From CAYWMY01 sp046352935 (GTDB lineage Bacteria; Pseudomonadota; Gammaproteobacteria; Steroidobacterales; Steroidobacteraceae), in the NCBI GenBank assembly GCA_046352935.1, contig JAXMGR010000004.1, positions 62,001 to 126,000 on the forward strand: 64,000 nt of DNA, written 5' to 3'. This document shows, piece by piece, positions 43,506-52,671 of this stretch. The notes beneath the pieces were generated by a model. It saw only the letters and a program-made list of their open reading frames with translations, made no database searches and was not told the DNA's origin. Position 1 is the stretch's first letter. Each line of letters begins with the position of its first letter. The position numbers and the translations under genes were made by a program.

Positions 43506-45422
43506 GTGGGGATCCCCGGCTTCGTTCCGCTGACCGCCGCGCTCTGCGTGCTCGGGCCGCCTGCATTCGCGGCGCCGCCCGTCGAGGCCTTCGGCCGCCT
43601 CCCGACCATCGTACAGGCCGATCTGTCGCCCTCGGGCGAGCAGGTCGTCGCCGTGATCCATGTGAACGGCGCGCCCGTGATCGGAGTGCTGGACACCAAT
43701 GGTGGCGCATGGCGCGTCGTGGGTCAGGGCGAGGACGATGCGTCGCGTCTTCAGTGGTGCCGCTTCAAGACCGAGCGCCGTATCCTGTGCAGCCTGGCCA
43801 CGACGGTAGTCTTGGGGCGCGACCGGTTCAGGACCGAAAGGCTTTTCCTGCTCGATGCGGATGGCAGTCGGGTCCGGCGCGTAGCCCGGAGCTACGACCC
43901 GTATTACGGGTTCCGGCCAGCCGAACGCGTCGTCAGCATGCTGGATGACGATCCCAACGGCGTGCTGGTGCAGCTCTGCGGCGAGTCCACCGATGCGGGG
44001 TGGTCGGTCTTTCGCATGGATGTTGCGACCGGGCATATCCGGGCCCATACCCGCGGTTTCTCGTCAGTAGGGCGATTCCATGCGGATCCGGACGGAGTCG
44101 TCCGTCTTGCGAAAGGTGCCTCGGGGCAGAACTTGACGTGGTGGGGGCGGGAGGGAGGTGGGCAGCGCTGGCGCGAGCTCGCCCGGTACCAACCGCTCGG
44201 CGCCGATGCCGTGGAATTCGTCGGCTTCGGTGCGAAGCCCGCCGAGTTCTACATGCTGCGAGACCATGCAGGGCGCAAGGCGCTGTGGCTGGCCGACCTT
44301 GGGAATCCGCGCAATCCCCGACTGCTGTTCTCGCATCCGGAGTTCGATGTCGAAGGACCTGTGCTCTGGAACGACCGCGTCGTCGGCGTCGCGTACCAGG
44401 GTGACCGGCCGGAGATCCGGTTCCTCGATGAAGATGCGCAGGCGCTGTTCGCGATGCTGAAGCGGACCGTGCCCGGATCATTCCCCGAGCTCGTTGATCG
44501 ATCGGCGGATGGGAACCGTCTGCTCGTGCGCGCTTCCGCCGATCGCCAGCCGCCCGTCTACCTGCTCGTCGACCGCGATACGGGCAGGAGCCGCGTCATT
44601 GCCAGGGCCTACCCCGATCTCGGATCGGACATGCTGAGCGCGATGAACGGCATTCACTTTCCGGCGCGTGACGGTGCCCGGGTTCCCGGGTATCTCACGC
44701 TGCCCGCAGGCCGTCCGCCGAAGGGTCTGTCGCTCGTCGTTCTGCCGCACGACGGCTTGTGCCGCGACCAATGGACCTTTGATTTCTTCCAGCAATTCCT
44801 GGTTTCCCGCGGCTACGCCGTCCTGCAGCCGGAATACCGGGGCACTTGCGGGTACGGGGACGCGTGGTATCGGGCGGCGCACCATGCCTGGGGTGATCGC
44901 GACTACGACGATGTCGTCGACGGCGTACATTGGGCGATCGAGCGAGGGATCGCCGACCCGGCTCGCGTGGCAATCGCCGGCTGGGGGCGTGGCGGATATC
45001 TGGCGTTGCTCGGCGCCGCGCGTGATCCGGATCTGTTTCGTGTGGTCATCAGCATCGCCGGCATCACCGACCTCCAGGGCATGGTGAGCTACGGGGCGCT
45101 TCATTTCACGGATCGGTTGTCGTTTGCACGGGAGGCGATCGGCACCGACGTCGACAGGCTGGCGGCGTACTCGCCGGCACGGCATGCGGGTGACATCGGG
45201 GTTCCTGTGCTGCTCTTTCACGGCGCCGAGGATGCGGAAGTGCCGGTGGAGCAGAGCCGGCTGATGAGCGCGGCGCTCGAGCATGCCGGCAAGCCTCATG
45301 AGCTCGTCGAGTTCGAGAACGAAAGCCATCAGATCGACCACGAGGAAAACCGCATCGGGATGCTGCGCCGGATCGAGGCGTTCCTCGCCGCGCATCTCGG
45401 CTCCACGGAGGGGAAAGAGTGA
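43506..45422 (+). CDS. S9-family peptidase paralog lacking the catalytic serine
   Basis: 638 residues, N-terminal signal-like stretch (VPLTAALCVLGPPAFAA), beta-propeller, then alpha/beta hydrolase. The serine elbow reads AGWGRGGYLA, so residue 494 is Gly where S9 enzymes have Ser, and the oxyanion loop is PHDGL instead of HGGP. The Asp and His positions are kept (HGAEDAEVP and NESHQID). GTG start at 43506. Probably a non-catalytic binding protein or a decayed copy; the intact twin follows immediately and overlaps its stop (GTGA). Codon usage shows no decay, so loss of activity may be selected. Confidence 0.9.
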   Translation: MGIPGFVPLTAALCVLGPPAFAAPPVEAFGRLPTIVQADLSPSGEQVVAVIHVNGAPVIGVLDTNGGAWRVVGQGEDDASRLQWCRFKTERRILCSLATTVVLGRDRFRTERLFLLDADGSRVRRVARSYDPYYGFRPAERVVSMLDDDPNGVLVQLCGESTDAGWSVFRMDVATGHIRAHTRGFSSVGRFHADPDGVVRLAKGASGQNLTWWGREGGGQRWRELARYQPLGADAVEFVGFGAKPAEFYMLRDHAGRKALWLADLGNPRNPRLLFSHPEFDVEGPVLWNDRVVGVAYQGDRPEIRFLDEDAQALFAMLKRTVPGSFPELVDRSADGNRLLVRASADRQPPVYLLVDRDTGRSRVIARAYPDLGSDMLSAMNGIHFPARDGARVPGYLTLPAGRPPKGLSLVVLPHDGLCRDQWTFDFFQQFLVSRGYAVLQPEYRGTCGYGDAWYRAAHHAWGDRDYDDVVDGVHWAIERGIADPARVAIAGWGRGGYLALLGAARDPDLFRVVISIAGITDLQGMVSYGALHFTDRLSFAREAIGTDVDRLAAYSPARHAGDIGVPVLLFHGAEDAEVPVEQSRLMSAALEHAGKPHELVEFENESHQIDHEENRIGMLRRIEAFLAAHLGSTEGKE

Positions 45423-47404
45423 AGACGATTACGATCAGGATGCTGCTCGCCGTTGCCGCCCTGGCGCTGTCCGGCGCGGGACAGGCCGCGCCGCCGCCCG
45501 CCGAGGCCTTCGGCCGGCTGCCGCTGCTGTCGGACGCCGATCTTTCGCCGTCCGGCGACAGGATCGTGACGATCGCCAATGTCGACGGCGAGTCCGTCGT
45601 GGCGGTTCTCGATACCCGGGGCGGTCCCTGGAAGCCGGTCCTGAAGGGCGAGACGAGGGACGTCAGCACGTTGCGGCTCTTCCGCGTGAGCTGGTGCCGC
45701 TTCAAGACGGATCAGCGCATCCTGTGTGGATTCCGGTCCGACTACATCGACGACTGGGCGCGGCTCATCGTCAGCACGCGGCTGGTCGCGCTCGATGCCG
45801 ACGGCCGCAACAACCGGGAACTCATGGTGCGCGGCGGTGCCGGGACGCGGTCCCAGTTCGCCGATCGCATCGTCAGCATGCTCGAAGACGACCCGACAGG
45901 AGTGCTGGTCGAGGTCGACGAAGACCACAACGGCTATCCGTCCGTCCTGCGTGTCGACGTGAACACGGGCCTGACGCGGCCGCACACGGGCGGGCTCAAG
46001 CCGATCCGCGAGTTCTACGCCGATCCCGGGGGCAACGTGCGGCTCGCGTCGGGATACGTCGGCACGAACATTTCCTGGTTCGTCCGGGACGGAAAGGGGA
46101 GGCCGTGGCGCGAACTCGAGCGGTACCGCGCGTTCTCGGGCGACTCGGTTGCGTTCGTGGGGTTCGGCGTCCGGCCCAATGAGCTGTATGTCCGGCGCAG
46201 CCACGAGGGGCGGGAGGCGCTGTGGCTCGTGGATCTCGATGATCGGGAGAACCCGAAGCTGCTGTTCTCGCACCCGAGCGTCGATGTCGACGGTCCGGTG
46301 ATGTGGAACGACCGGCTCGTCGGTGTCGCCTATGACGGGGAGCGGCCGGAGATCTATTTCGTCGACGCCGATGCGCGAAGTCTGTTTGCAATGCTCAAGC
46401 GCATCCTGCCCGGAACGGTCCCGGAGATCCTCGACCAGACGAAGGATGGCAACCGCCTCCTCGTGAGGGCGCAGGCCGACCGCCAGCCGCCGCTCTATCT
46501 GCTGGTGGACCGTACGTCGGGCAAGGCGTCCGTCCTGGCGAATGCCTACCCGGATCTCGCCGCGACCGGGCTCGCCGCGATGAATGCCATCACCTATCCC
46601 GCGCGCGACGGCACGAGGATCCCGGGCTACCTGACCCTGCCGCCGGGCGCGAAGCCTGAGAACCTGCCGCTGGTCGTCATGCCCCACGGCGGTCCGATCG
46701 CGCGGGATGTCTGGGGCTTCGACTTCCTGCAGCAGTTCCTCGTCTCGCGCGGCTATGCCGTGCTGCAGATGGAGTTCCGCGGTTCCGCGGGTTATGGCGA
46801 TGCGTGGTTCGCAGCGGCACACCAGGACTGGGGCGGGCTCACCTACGACGACGTGGTCGACGGGGTGCGCTGGGCGATCCAGCGCAAGGTGGCTGATCCG
46901 CGTCGGATCGCAATCGTCGGCTGGAGTTTCGGTGGCTACGTGGCGCTGCTCGGGGCGACGCGGGACGCGGACCTGTACCGCTGCGTCGTCAGCATCGCGG
47001 GCATCAGCGACCTCGGCCGGCTCCTCTCGTTCCAGTCGAACTACGTCAACAGCAGCATCGCCCGGGAGCAGATCGGCACGGAGCGCGATGCGCTGCGGGA
47101 CAACTCGCCGCGCCGGCTGGTCGAGGGCGTGCGCATCCCGGTCCTGATGTTCCACGGCACCCTGGATGTCCAGGCGCCCGTGAGCCAGAGCCGGCTGATG
47201 AGCGCCGCGCTCGCGCGTGCCGGCAAACCCCACGAGCTCGTCGAGTACGAGAACGAGAGTCACCAGATGGACCATGGCGGGAACCGTACCGACATGCTGA
47301 AGCGGATCGAGACATTTCTGGCGGCGCACCTGGGCGATGCGACGGCCCCGGCCGCCGGCCCGGCGGCGGCGGCGTCCGACGCGGCGGTGCAGGGAAAGCG
47401 CTGA
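45419..47404 (+). CDS. S9-family prolyl-oligopeptidase-like peptidase
   Basis: 661 residues; signal-like segment MLLAVAALALSGAGQAAPP. Serine elbow VGWSFGGYVA (Ser503), oxyanion PHGGP, Asp in HGTLDVQAP and His in NESHQMDH complete the catalytic machinery. It cleaves small peptides, probably in the periplasm. GTG start at 45419 overlaps the first copy's stop, so it is translationally coupled. The N-terminal propeller is similar to that of the twin throughout (EAFGRLP, DLSPSGD in both). The C-terminal ~20 residues are Ala-rich. Confidence 0.93.
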   Translation: MKTITIRMLLAVAALALSGAGQAAPPPAEAFGRLPLLSDADLSPSGDRIVTIANVDGESVVAVLDTRGGPWKPVLKGETRDVSTLRLFRVSWCRFKTDQRILCGFRSDYIDDWARLIVSTRLVALDADGRNNRELMVRGGAGTRSQFADRIVSMLEDDPTGVLVEVDEDHNGYPSVLRVDVNTGLTRPHTGGLKPIREFYADPGGNVRLASGYVGTNISWFVRDGKGRPWRELERYRAFSGDSVAFVGFGVRPNELYVRRSHEGREALWLVDLDDRENPKLLFSHPSVDVDGPVMWNDRLVGVAYDGERPEIYFVDADARSLFAMLKRILPGTVPEILDQTKDGNRLLVRAQADRQPPLYLLVDRTSGKASVLANAYPDLAATGLAAMNAITYPARDGTRIPGYLTLPPGAKPENLPLVVMPHGGPIARDVWGFDFLQQFLVSRGYAVLQMEFRGSAGYGDAWFAAAHQDWGGLTYDDVVDGVRWAIQRKVADPRRIAIVGWSFGGYVALLGATRDADLYRCVVSIAGISDLGRLLSFQSNYVNSSIAREQIGTERDALRDNSPRRLVEGVRIPVLMFHGTLDVQAPVSQSRLMSAALARAGKPHELVEYENESHQMDHGGNRTDMLKRIETFLAAHLGDATAPAAGPAAAASDAAVQGKR

Positions 47405-47490
47405 CGGATCGGACGGGCGCTCGTTTCCGTCCGGCCGTGCATCCGGGGGCCGCCGACAACGGCGTGCTCCGCCTGCCGTTGTTTCCGAGG

Positions 47491-47520
47491 TTGAGACGCC
47501 GTGCCCGGCTGGAGTATGAT
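47491..47520 (+). promoter_or_regulatory. sigma70-like promoter of the rimP operon
   Basis: TTGAGA (47491-47496), 18-bp spacer, TATGAT (47515-47520). Good match to both boxes; start expected near 47527. Confidence 0.6.
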
Positions 47521-47607
47521 CCGCCGCCTTCGGGGGTGGGTGAGTCCGCCGTCCGGCGTGGAGCAAGACCCGCTGCGGCCCCCCGTCAAGGATGGTTGAT
47601 CGAAGAG

Positions 47608-47628
47608 GCCCCCGATGAGGGGCTTTTT
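47608..47628 (+). terminator. intrinsic terminator 1 in the rimP leader
   Basis: Stem GCCCC (47608-47612) / GGGGC (47619-47623), loop CGATGA, followed by T5 (47624-47628). Confidence 0.75.
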
Positions 47629-47710
47629 CGTTTCGGGCGGTTGCTCTCGAGGCGGGCCGTCCGGAACCGGCGGCGGAACGGCGGGAGTCGGTTCTCCCCC
47701 GGCGCCGATG

Positions 47711-47733
47711 AATGGGCCTCTGGCCCATTTTTT
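47711..47733 (+). terminator. intrinsic terminator 2 directly before rimP
   Basis: Perfect 8-bp stem AATGGGCC / GGCCCATT with a TCT loop and a T6 run (47728-47733), ending 12 bp upstream of the rimP ATG. RNA polymerase must read through this to reach rimP-nusA-infB, fitting autoregulated read-through by NusA. Confidence 0.8.
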
Positions 47734-47745
47734 GTTTCGGGCGCG

Positions 47746-48210
47746 ATGGGATCGGCGATGCGGGACGCGTTGTTGGGGCTGCTGGAGCCGACGGTGACGG
47801 GGCTCGGCTACGAGCTCGTCGAGCTCGAGCTCGGGCAGTCCGGCCACCGGCCGCTCGTCCGGGTCTTCATCGACCGGCACGACGGCGAGCCCGTGGGGCT
47901 CGACGACTGCGAGCGCGTGAGCCACGCGGTCGAGGCCGTCCTGGATGCGGAGGATCCGATCCAGGGGGCGTACCAGCTCGAGGTCTCGTCGCCGGGCTTC
48001 GATCGGCCGCTGCGTACGCGGGAGCACTTCCTGGCGCACTGCGGGTGCGAGGCGCGTGTCGAGCTCCGCGCGCCGCAGGAAGGACGCAAGCGTTTCCGCG
48101 GTCTCCTGCAGGCCGTCGAGGGCGCGGAGCTGGTGATCGATGTGGACGGGCGCGAGTGGCGGCTGCCGCTCGCCGGGATTCAGAAGGCGCGGCTGGTCCC
48201 GGCGGACTAG
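47746..48210 (+). CDS. rimP: ribosome maturation factor RimP
   Basis: 154 residues. MRDALLGLLEPTVTGLGYELVELEL is split here by its two Mets: ATG 47746 gives four extra residues before MRDALL at 47758, the more usual family start. DCERVSHAVEAVLDAEDPI and LEVSSPGFDRPL are conserved, and the C-terminal domain ends GIQKARLVPAD. It binds the 30S subunit and assists 3' domain maturation. First gene of the transcription/translation operon; nusA begins 15 bp after its stop. Confidence 0.93.
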   Translation: MGSAMRDALLGLLEPTVTGLGYELVELELGQSGHRPLVRVFIDRHDGEPVGLDDCERVSHAVEAVLDAEDPIQGAYQLEVSSPGFDRPLRTREHFLAHCGCEARVELRAPQEGRKRFRGLLQAVEGAELVIDVDGREWRLPLAGIQKARLVPAD

Positions 48211-48225
48211 CGGCGGGGTGTGTAC

Positions 48226-49743
48226 ATGAGTGGCATGAACAAGCAGATCCTGGAAGTCGCCGAGGCGGTCTCGAACGAGAAGGGCGTGGCTCGCGAGGTG
48301 ATCTTCGAGGCGCTGGAGGCGGCGCTCGCCTCGGCAACGCGCAAGAAGCACGGCGAGGATCTCGACGTGCGCGTCGCGATCAACCGCAAGACCGGCAACT
48401 ACGACACCTTCCGTCGCTGGAAGGTGTTCGCCGACGATTCGACCGAGCTGGAGTTCCCGGAGCGCGAGCTGCGCCTCGAGGATGCCCTCGATGTCGATCC
48501 GAAGGCCGAGGTCGGCGGCTTCGTCGAAGTGCCGATGGAGTCCGTCGCGTTCGGCCGCATCGCCGCACAGACCGCCAAGCAGGTGATCGTGCAGAAGGTG
48601 CGCGAGGCCGAGCGCGCGCAGGTCGTCGACGAGTTCAAGGACAAGGCCGGCACGCTGATCTCCGGCATCGTCAAGCGCGTCGACCGCAACGGTGTCTTCG
48701 TCGATCTGGGCGGTGCCGCCGAGGGCTTCGTCCCGCGCGAGAACATGGTCCCGCGCGAGGCCGTTCGCACACAGGACCGGATCAAGGCCTTCCTGCGCGA
48801 GGTTCGCTCCGAGCCGCGCGGTCCGCAGATCTTCCTGTCGCGCACTGCGCCGGAGTTCCTGATCGAGCTGTTCAAGCTCGAGGTGCCCGAGGTCGGCCAG
48901 GGACTGATCCAGATCCTCGGCGCGGCCCGCGACCCGGGCGTGCGCGCCAAGATCGCCGTGCGCAGCCTGGACCCGCGCATCGATCCGGTCGGCGCCTGCG
49001 TCGGCATGCGCGGCTCGCGCGTGCAGGCGGTCTCCAACGAGATCGCGGGCGAGCGCGTCGACATCATCCCGTACACGGACAACGCCGCGCAGTTCGTCAT
49101 CAACGCGATGCAGCCCGCCGAGGTCGTGTCCATCGTCGTCGACGAGGACAGCCATTCGATGGACATCGCGGTGGCCGAGGAAAAGCTCTCCCAGGCGATC
49201 GGTCGCGGCGGCCAGAACATCCGGCTCGCGAGCGAGCTGACCGGCTGGCGCCTGAACGTCATGTCGGAGCAGCAGGCCGAGGAGAAGAGCGAGGGCGAGC
49301 AGCGCGAACTGCGCGAGATGTTCATGCGCCTGCTCGACGTCGACGGCGACGTCGCCTCGATCCTCGTGCAGGAGGGTTTCTCGACGATCGAGGAGATCGC
49401 GTACGTTCCGACGGGCGAGCTCGCGAGCATCGAGGAGTTCGACGAGGAGATGGTCAAGGAACTGCGCAACCGTGCGCGCGACGTGCTGCTCACGCAGGCG
49501 ATCGCCACCGAGGAGACCGTCGAGTCGGCCGGTCCCGCCGAGGACCTCCTGACCCTCGAGGGCATGGATCCCGATCTCGCCGCAGCGCTCGCGGCGCACG
49601 GCGTGCGCACTCGTGAGGATCTCGCCGACCAGGGACTGGAAGACATCGCGGACGTGCCGGGGCTCGATCCGGAACGGGCCGGAAAGCTGATCATGGCCGC
49701 GCGCGCGCATTGGTTCGATGAAGAGGGACAGGCGCAGGCCTGA
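48226..49743 (+). CDS. nusA: transcription termination/antitermination factor NusA
   Basis: 505 residues from ATG 48226 (ribosome site GGGG at 48216-48219); ATG 48235 giving MNKQILEV is the family-like alternative. N-terminal RNAP-binding domain (EAVSNEKGVAREVIFEALE), S1 domain with VDRNGVFVDLGGAAEGFVP, two KH domains (GACVGMRGSRV and QAIGRGGQNIRLASEL), and two C-terminal acidic repeats (LEGMDPDLAAALAAHGV, GLEDIADVPGLDPE). It modulates pausing, termination and antitermination. It may autoregulate via the leader terminators. Confidence 0.96.
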   Translation: MSGMNKQILEVAEAVSNEKGVAREVIFEALEAALASATRKKHGEDLDVRVAINRKTGNYDTFRRWKVFADDSTELEFPERELRLEDALDVDPKAEVGGFVEVPMESVAFGRIAAQTAKQVIVQKVREAERAQVVDEFKDKAGTLISGIVKRVDRNGVFVDLGGAAEGFVPRENMVPREAVRTQDRIKAFLREVRSEPRGPQIFLSRTAPEFLIELFKLEVPEVGQGLIQILGAARDPGVRAKIAVRSLDPRIDPVGACVGMRGSRVQAVSNEIAGERVDIIPYTDNAAQFVINAMQPAEVVSIVVDEDSHSMDIAVAEEKLSQAIGRGGQNIRLASELTGWRLNVMSEQQAEEKSEGEQRELREMFMRLLDVDGDVASILVQEGFSTIEEIAYVPTGELASIEEFDEEMVKELRNRARDVLLTQAIATEETVESAGPAEDLLTLEGMDPDLAAALAAHGVRTREDLADQGLEDIADVPGLDPERAGKLIMAARAHWFDEEGQAQA

Positions 49744-49761
49744 TCCCGGGGGCAGGAATAC

Positions 49762-52278
49762 ATGGCCGACGTCACCGTCGCACAGTTCGCCGACGTCCTG
49801 AAGGTTCCCGTCGACCGGCTGCTCATGCAGCTGGAGGAGGCGGGCATCACGGTCAGCGGTGCCGACGACACGATCAGCGAGGACGCAAAGCTCGAGCTGC
49901 TCACGCACCTGCGCCGTTCGCACGGCAAGGGCGGGGAAGCGGCCGCGCCGCGACGCATCACGCTGAAGCGCAAGTCGCAGACGGAGCTGAAGGTTGCCGC
50001 ACCGCTGGGCAAGGCCCGCACCGTCAACGTCGAGGTCCGCGCCAAGCGCACGTACATCAAGCGTGACGTGCTCGAGGAGCAGGCGCGCGCGGCGCAGGAG
50101 GAGATCGACCGTCATCGCGAGGCCGAGGACGCGACGCGGCGTGCCCAGGAGGAGCAGGCGCGGCTCGAGGCGGAGCAGCGCGAGCGCGAGCGCCAGGAAG
50201 AGGAGTCGAAGCGCCGCGCGGCCGAGGAGGAACTGCGGCGCAAGGCGGCCGAGGAGCAGGCGCGCGCCGAGGCGGAGAAGCGCGAGCGCGAGGACCAGGA
50301 GCGGCGCGCGCGCGAGGAGCGGCTGCGTGCCCGACCGGCGACGGTGGAGCCCGCGGCCGACCGCGGTGGCGCGACGCGTTACGGCCGCACCGAGCTGCAC
50401 ATCCAGGGTCAGCTCTCGGCGCGGCACAAGAAGAAGGCGGGCGGCCGCACCATGATGCGGCGCGGCGGCAGCGCGGGCGTCGAACAGAAGCACGGCTTCG
50501 AGCTGCCGACCCAGCCGGTCAAGCGCGAGGTGTCGATCGGCGAGACGATCACGGCGGCGGAGCTGGCGCAGAAGATGGCCGTCAAGGCCACCGAGGTCAT
50601 CAAGAACCTGATGAACCTCGGCGTCATGGCGACGATCAACCAGCCGATCGACCAGGACACGGCCGTGCTGGTCGTGGAGGAGATGGGCCACACGCCGCGC
50701 GTGCACAAGGAGAGCGAGCTCGAGGACGAGCTGCAGGCGACGACGGCCGAGGCCGGCGAGGCCCGGACGCGTCCGCCCGTGGTCACCATCATGGGCCACG
50801 TCGACCACGGCAAGACCTCGCTGCTGGATTACATCCGCCGCACGAAGATCGCAGCCGGCGAGGCGGGTGGCATCACCCAGCACATCGGGGCGTACCACGT
50901 CGAGACGCCGCGGGGTGTCGTCACGTTCCTCGACACGCCGGGCCATGCGGCGTTCACCGCCATGCGTGCGCGCGGCGCCCAGGCCACCGACATCGTCGTG
51001 CTGGTCGTCGCCGCCGATGACGGTGTCATGCCGCAGACGCGTGAGGCGATCCAGCACGCACGTGCCGCCGGTGTGCCGATCGTCGTGGCCATCAACAAGA
51101 TCGACAAGCCCGAGGCCGACCTCGACCGGGTGCGCACGGACCTGTCCAAGGAGAACGTCATCTCCGAGGAGTGGGGCGGCGACACGATTTTCGTCCCCGT
51201 GTCGGCGAAGACCGGTCAGGGCGTCGACCAGCTGCTCGAGTCGCTGGCGCTGCAGGCCGAAGTCCTGGAGCTCAAGGCCGTCACGGACGGTCCCGCCGTG
51301 GGCCTCGTGCTCGAAGCGAGCATCGAGAAAGGCCGCGGCGCCGTGGCGACGCTGCTCGTCAAGCGCGGTACGCTGAAGTCCGGCGACATGGTGCTGGCGG
51401 GCCAGGAGTTCGGCCGCGTGCGTGCGCTGTTCGACGAGAGCGGCAAGCCGGTCAACGAGGCGACTCCGTCCATTCCCGTGCAGATGCTCGGGCTCTCCGG
51501 GCCGCCCGGTGCGGGCGACGAGTTCGTGGTCGTCGAGAACGAGCGCAAGGCGCGCGAGGTCGCGCTCTATCGCCAGGGCAAGTTCCGCGACGTGCGGCTG
51601 GCCAAGCAGGCGGGCGTGCGCGGCGGCGAGGACGTGTTCTCGCAGTTCACCGAGGAGGGCAGGCAGAGCACCGTGGCCGTCCTCATCAAGGCCGACGTGC
51701 AGGGCTCGGCCGAAGCGTTGCGCGACGCACTGTCCAAGCTCTCGACGGGCGAGGTCGTGGTCAAGGTCATCGCGACCGGCGTGGGCGGGATCACGGAGTC
51801 CGACGTGATGCTCGCGGCCGCATCGCGTGCGCGCGTCATCGCGTTCAACGTGCGTGCCGACGCCGCGGCGCGCAGTGCGATGAAGGATCAGAACGTCGAT
51901 GTCCGCTACTACAGCGTCATCTACGAGGCCATCGACGACGTCAGGGCGGCGATGACCGGCATGCTCTCGCCCGAGGTGCGCGAGCAGATCGTCGGCGTGG
52001 CGCAGGTGCGCGATGTCTTCCGTTCCTCCAGGTTCGGCACGGTTGCGGGCTGCCTCGTGATCGACGGTTACGTGCGTCGCAACAACCCGATCCGCGTGCT
52101 GCGCGACAACGTCGTGATCTTCCAGGGCGAGCTCGAGTCGCTCAAGCGTTTCAAGGACGACGCCGGCGAGGTCCGCGCGGGCACCGAGTGCGGTATCGGC
52201 GTGAAGGGCTACAACGACGTGCGCGTCGGCGACCAGATCGAGTGCTTCGAGCGGATCGAGGTCGTCCGCAAGCTGTGA
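49762..52278 (+). CDS. infB: translation initiation factor IF-2
   Basis: 838 residues. N-terminal IF2N domain (VTVAQFADVLKVPVDRLL) and a long Ala/Glu/Arg coiled coil (about 100-190). The G domain begins near residue 345 with GHVDHGKTSLL, then DTPGHAAFTAM and NKIDKPEADLD, followed by domains II-IV with RVRALFDESGKPV and the fMet-binding C-terminal region (VDVRYYSVIYEA, ECGIGVKGYNDV). It is a GTPase that places fMet-tRNA on the 30S subunit. Starts 18 bp after nusA with an AGGA ribosome site. Confidence 0.97.
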   Translation: MADVTVAQFADVLKVPVDRLLMQLEEAGITVSGADDTISEDAKLELLTHLRRSHGKGGEAAAPRRITLKRKSQTELKVAAPLGKARTVNVEVRAKRTYIKRDVLEEQARAAQEEIDRHREAEDATRRAQEEQARLEAEQRERERQEEESKRRAAEEELRRKAAEEQARAEAEKREREDQERRAREERLRARPATVEPAADRGGATRYGRTELHIQGQLSARHKKKAGGRTMMRRGGSAGVEQKHGFELPTQPVKREVSIGETITAAELAQKMAVKATEVIKNLMNLGVMATINQPIDQDTAVLVVEEMGHTPRVHKESELEDELQATTAEAGEARTRPPVVTIMGHVDHGKTSLLDYIRRTKIAAGEAGGITQHIGAYHVETPRGVVTFLDTPGHAAFTAMRARGAQATDIVVLVVAADDGVMPQTREAIQHARAAGVPIVVAINKIDKPEADLDRVRTDLSKENVISEEWGGDTIFVPVSAKTGQGVDQLLESLALQAEVLELKAVTDGPAVGLVLEASIEKGRGAVATLLVKRGTLKSGDMVLAGQEFGRVRALFDESGKPVNEATPSIPVQMLGLSGPPGAGDEFVVVENERKAREVALYRQGKFRDVRLAKQAGVRGGEDVFSQFTEEGRQSTVAVLIKADVQGSAEALRDALSKLSTGEVVVKVIATGVGGITESDVMLAAASRARVIAFNVRADAAARSAMKDQNVDVRYYSVIYEAIDDVRAAMTGMLSPEVREQIVGVAQVRDVFRSSRFGTVAGCLVIDGYVRRNNPIRVLRDNVVIFQGELESLKRFKDDAGEVRAGTECGIGVKGYNDVRVGDQIECFERIEVVRKL

Positions 52279-52284
52279 TGCGCC

Positions 52285-52671
52285 ATGCCCCGTGATTTCT
52301 CCCGCGCGCGCCGGGTCGAGGAGCAGATCCAGCGTCTGCTCGTCGATCTGATCCGGCGCGAGATCAAGGATCCGCGTGTCGGTCCGGTGACGATCACGGC
52401 CGTACGTGTGTCGCCGGACCTGTCGCACGCGAAGGTCTTCTTCGTGCCGTTCGCCGGCAGTGGCGACGCGGCCGCGGAGCTCGAGGCCCTGCAGCACGGC
52501 GCGGGTTTCCTCAGGCGCGAGCTAAAGGCGGCGCTCGGCATGCGTCAGGTCCCCGAACTGCACTTCGAGATCGACACTTCGATCGATCGAGGCGCGCGGC
52601 TCTCGGCGCTGATCGACGAGGCGGTGGCCTCCGACCGCGCACGCCACGTCGAATCCGGCGAGGACCGGTGA
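52285..52671 (+). CDS. rbfA: 30S ribosome-binding factor RbfA
   Basis: 128 residues with the KH-type fold: RVEEQIQRLLVDLIRREIKD, the DPRVG loop, ITAVRVSPDLSHAKVFFV and LKAALGMRQVPELHFEID. Assists 16S 5' end processing and cold adaptation. It starts 6 bp after the infB stop and its own stop overlaps the truB GTG (GTGA). Confidence 0.96.
   Translation: MPRDFSRARRVEEQIQRLLVDLIRREIKDPRVGPVTITAVRVSPDLSHAKVFFVPFAGSGDAAAELEALQHGAGFLRRELKAALGMRQVPELHFEIDTSIDRGARLSALIDEAVASDRARHVESGEDR

Larger units (their letters stand above)
47405..47745 (+). ncRNA. candidate 5' leader of the rimP-nusA operon
   Basis: 341 bp without a protein gene. It contains a sigma70-like promoter (47491-47520), then two intrinsic terminators (47608-47628, 47711-47733) before rimP. 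A transcript from about 47527 would meet the first terminator after roughly 100 nt. No tRNA gene is present, although many gammaproteobacteria have tRNA-Met or tRNA-Leu here. Attenuation or a small RNA ending at the first terminator are both possible. Confidence 0.45.

Noticed and set aside
47405..47745. tRNA gene expected upstream of rimP
   Set aside because: No T-loop GTTCGA-type sequence or cloverleaf could be found in this stretch.
47260..52497. Antisense open frame of 1745 codons opposite rimP-nusA-infB
   Set aside because: Exceptional length, but it is the mirror of GC-rich codon usage in infB/nusA; the translated text is Arg/Leu/His/Asp repeat without a domain, and the sense genes are certain.
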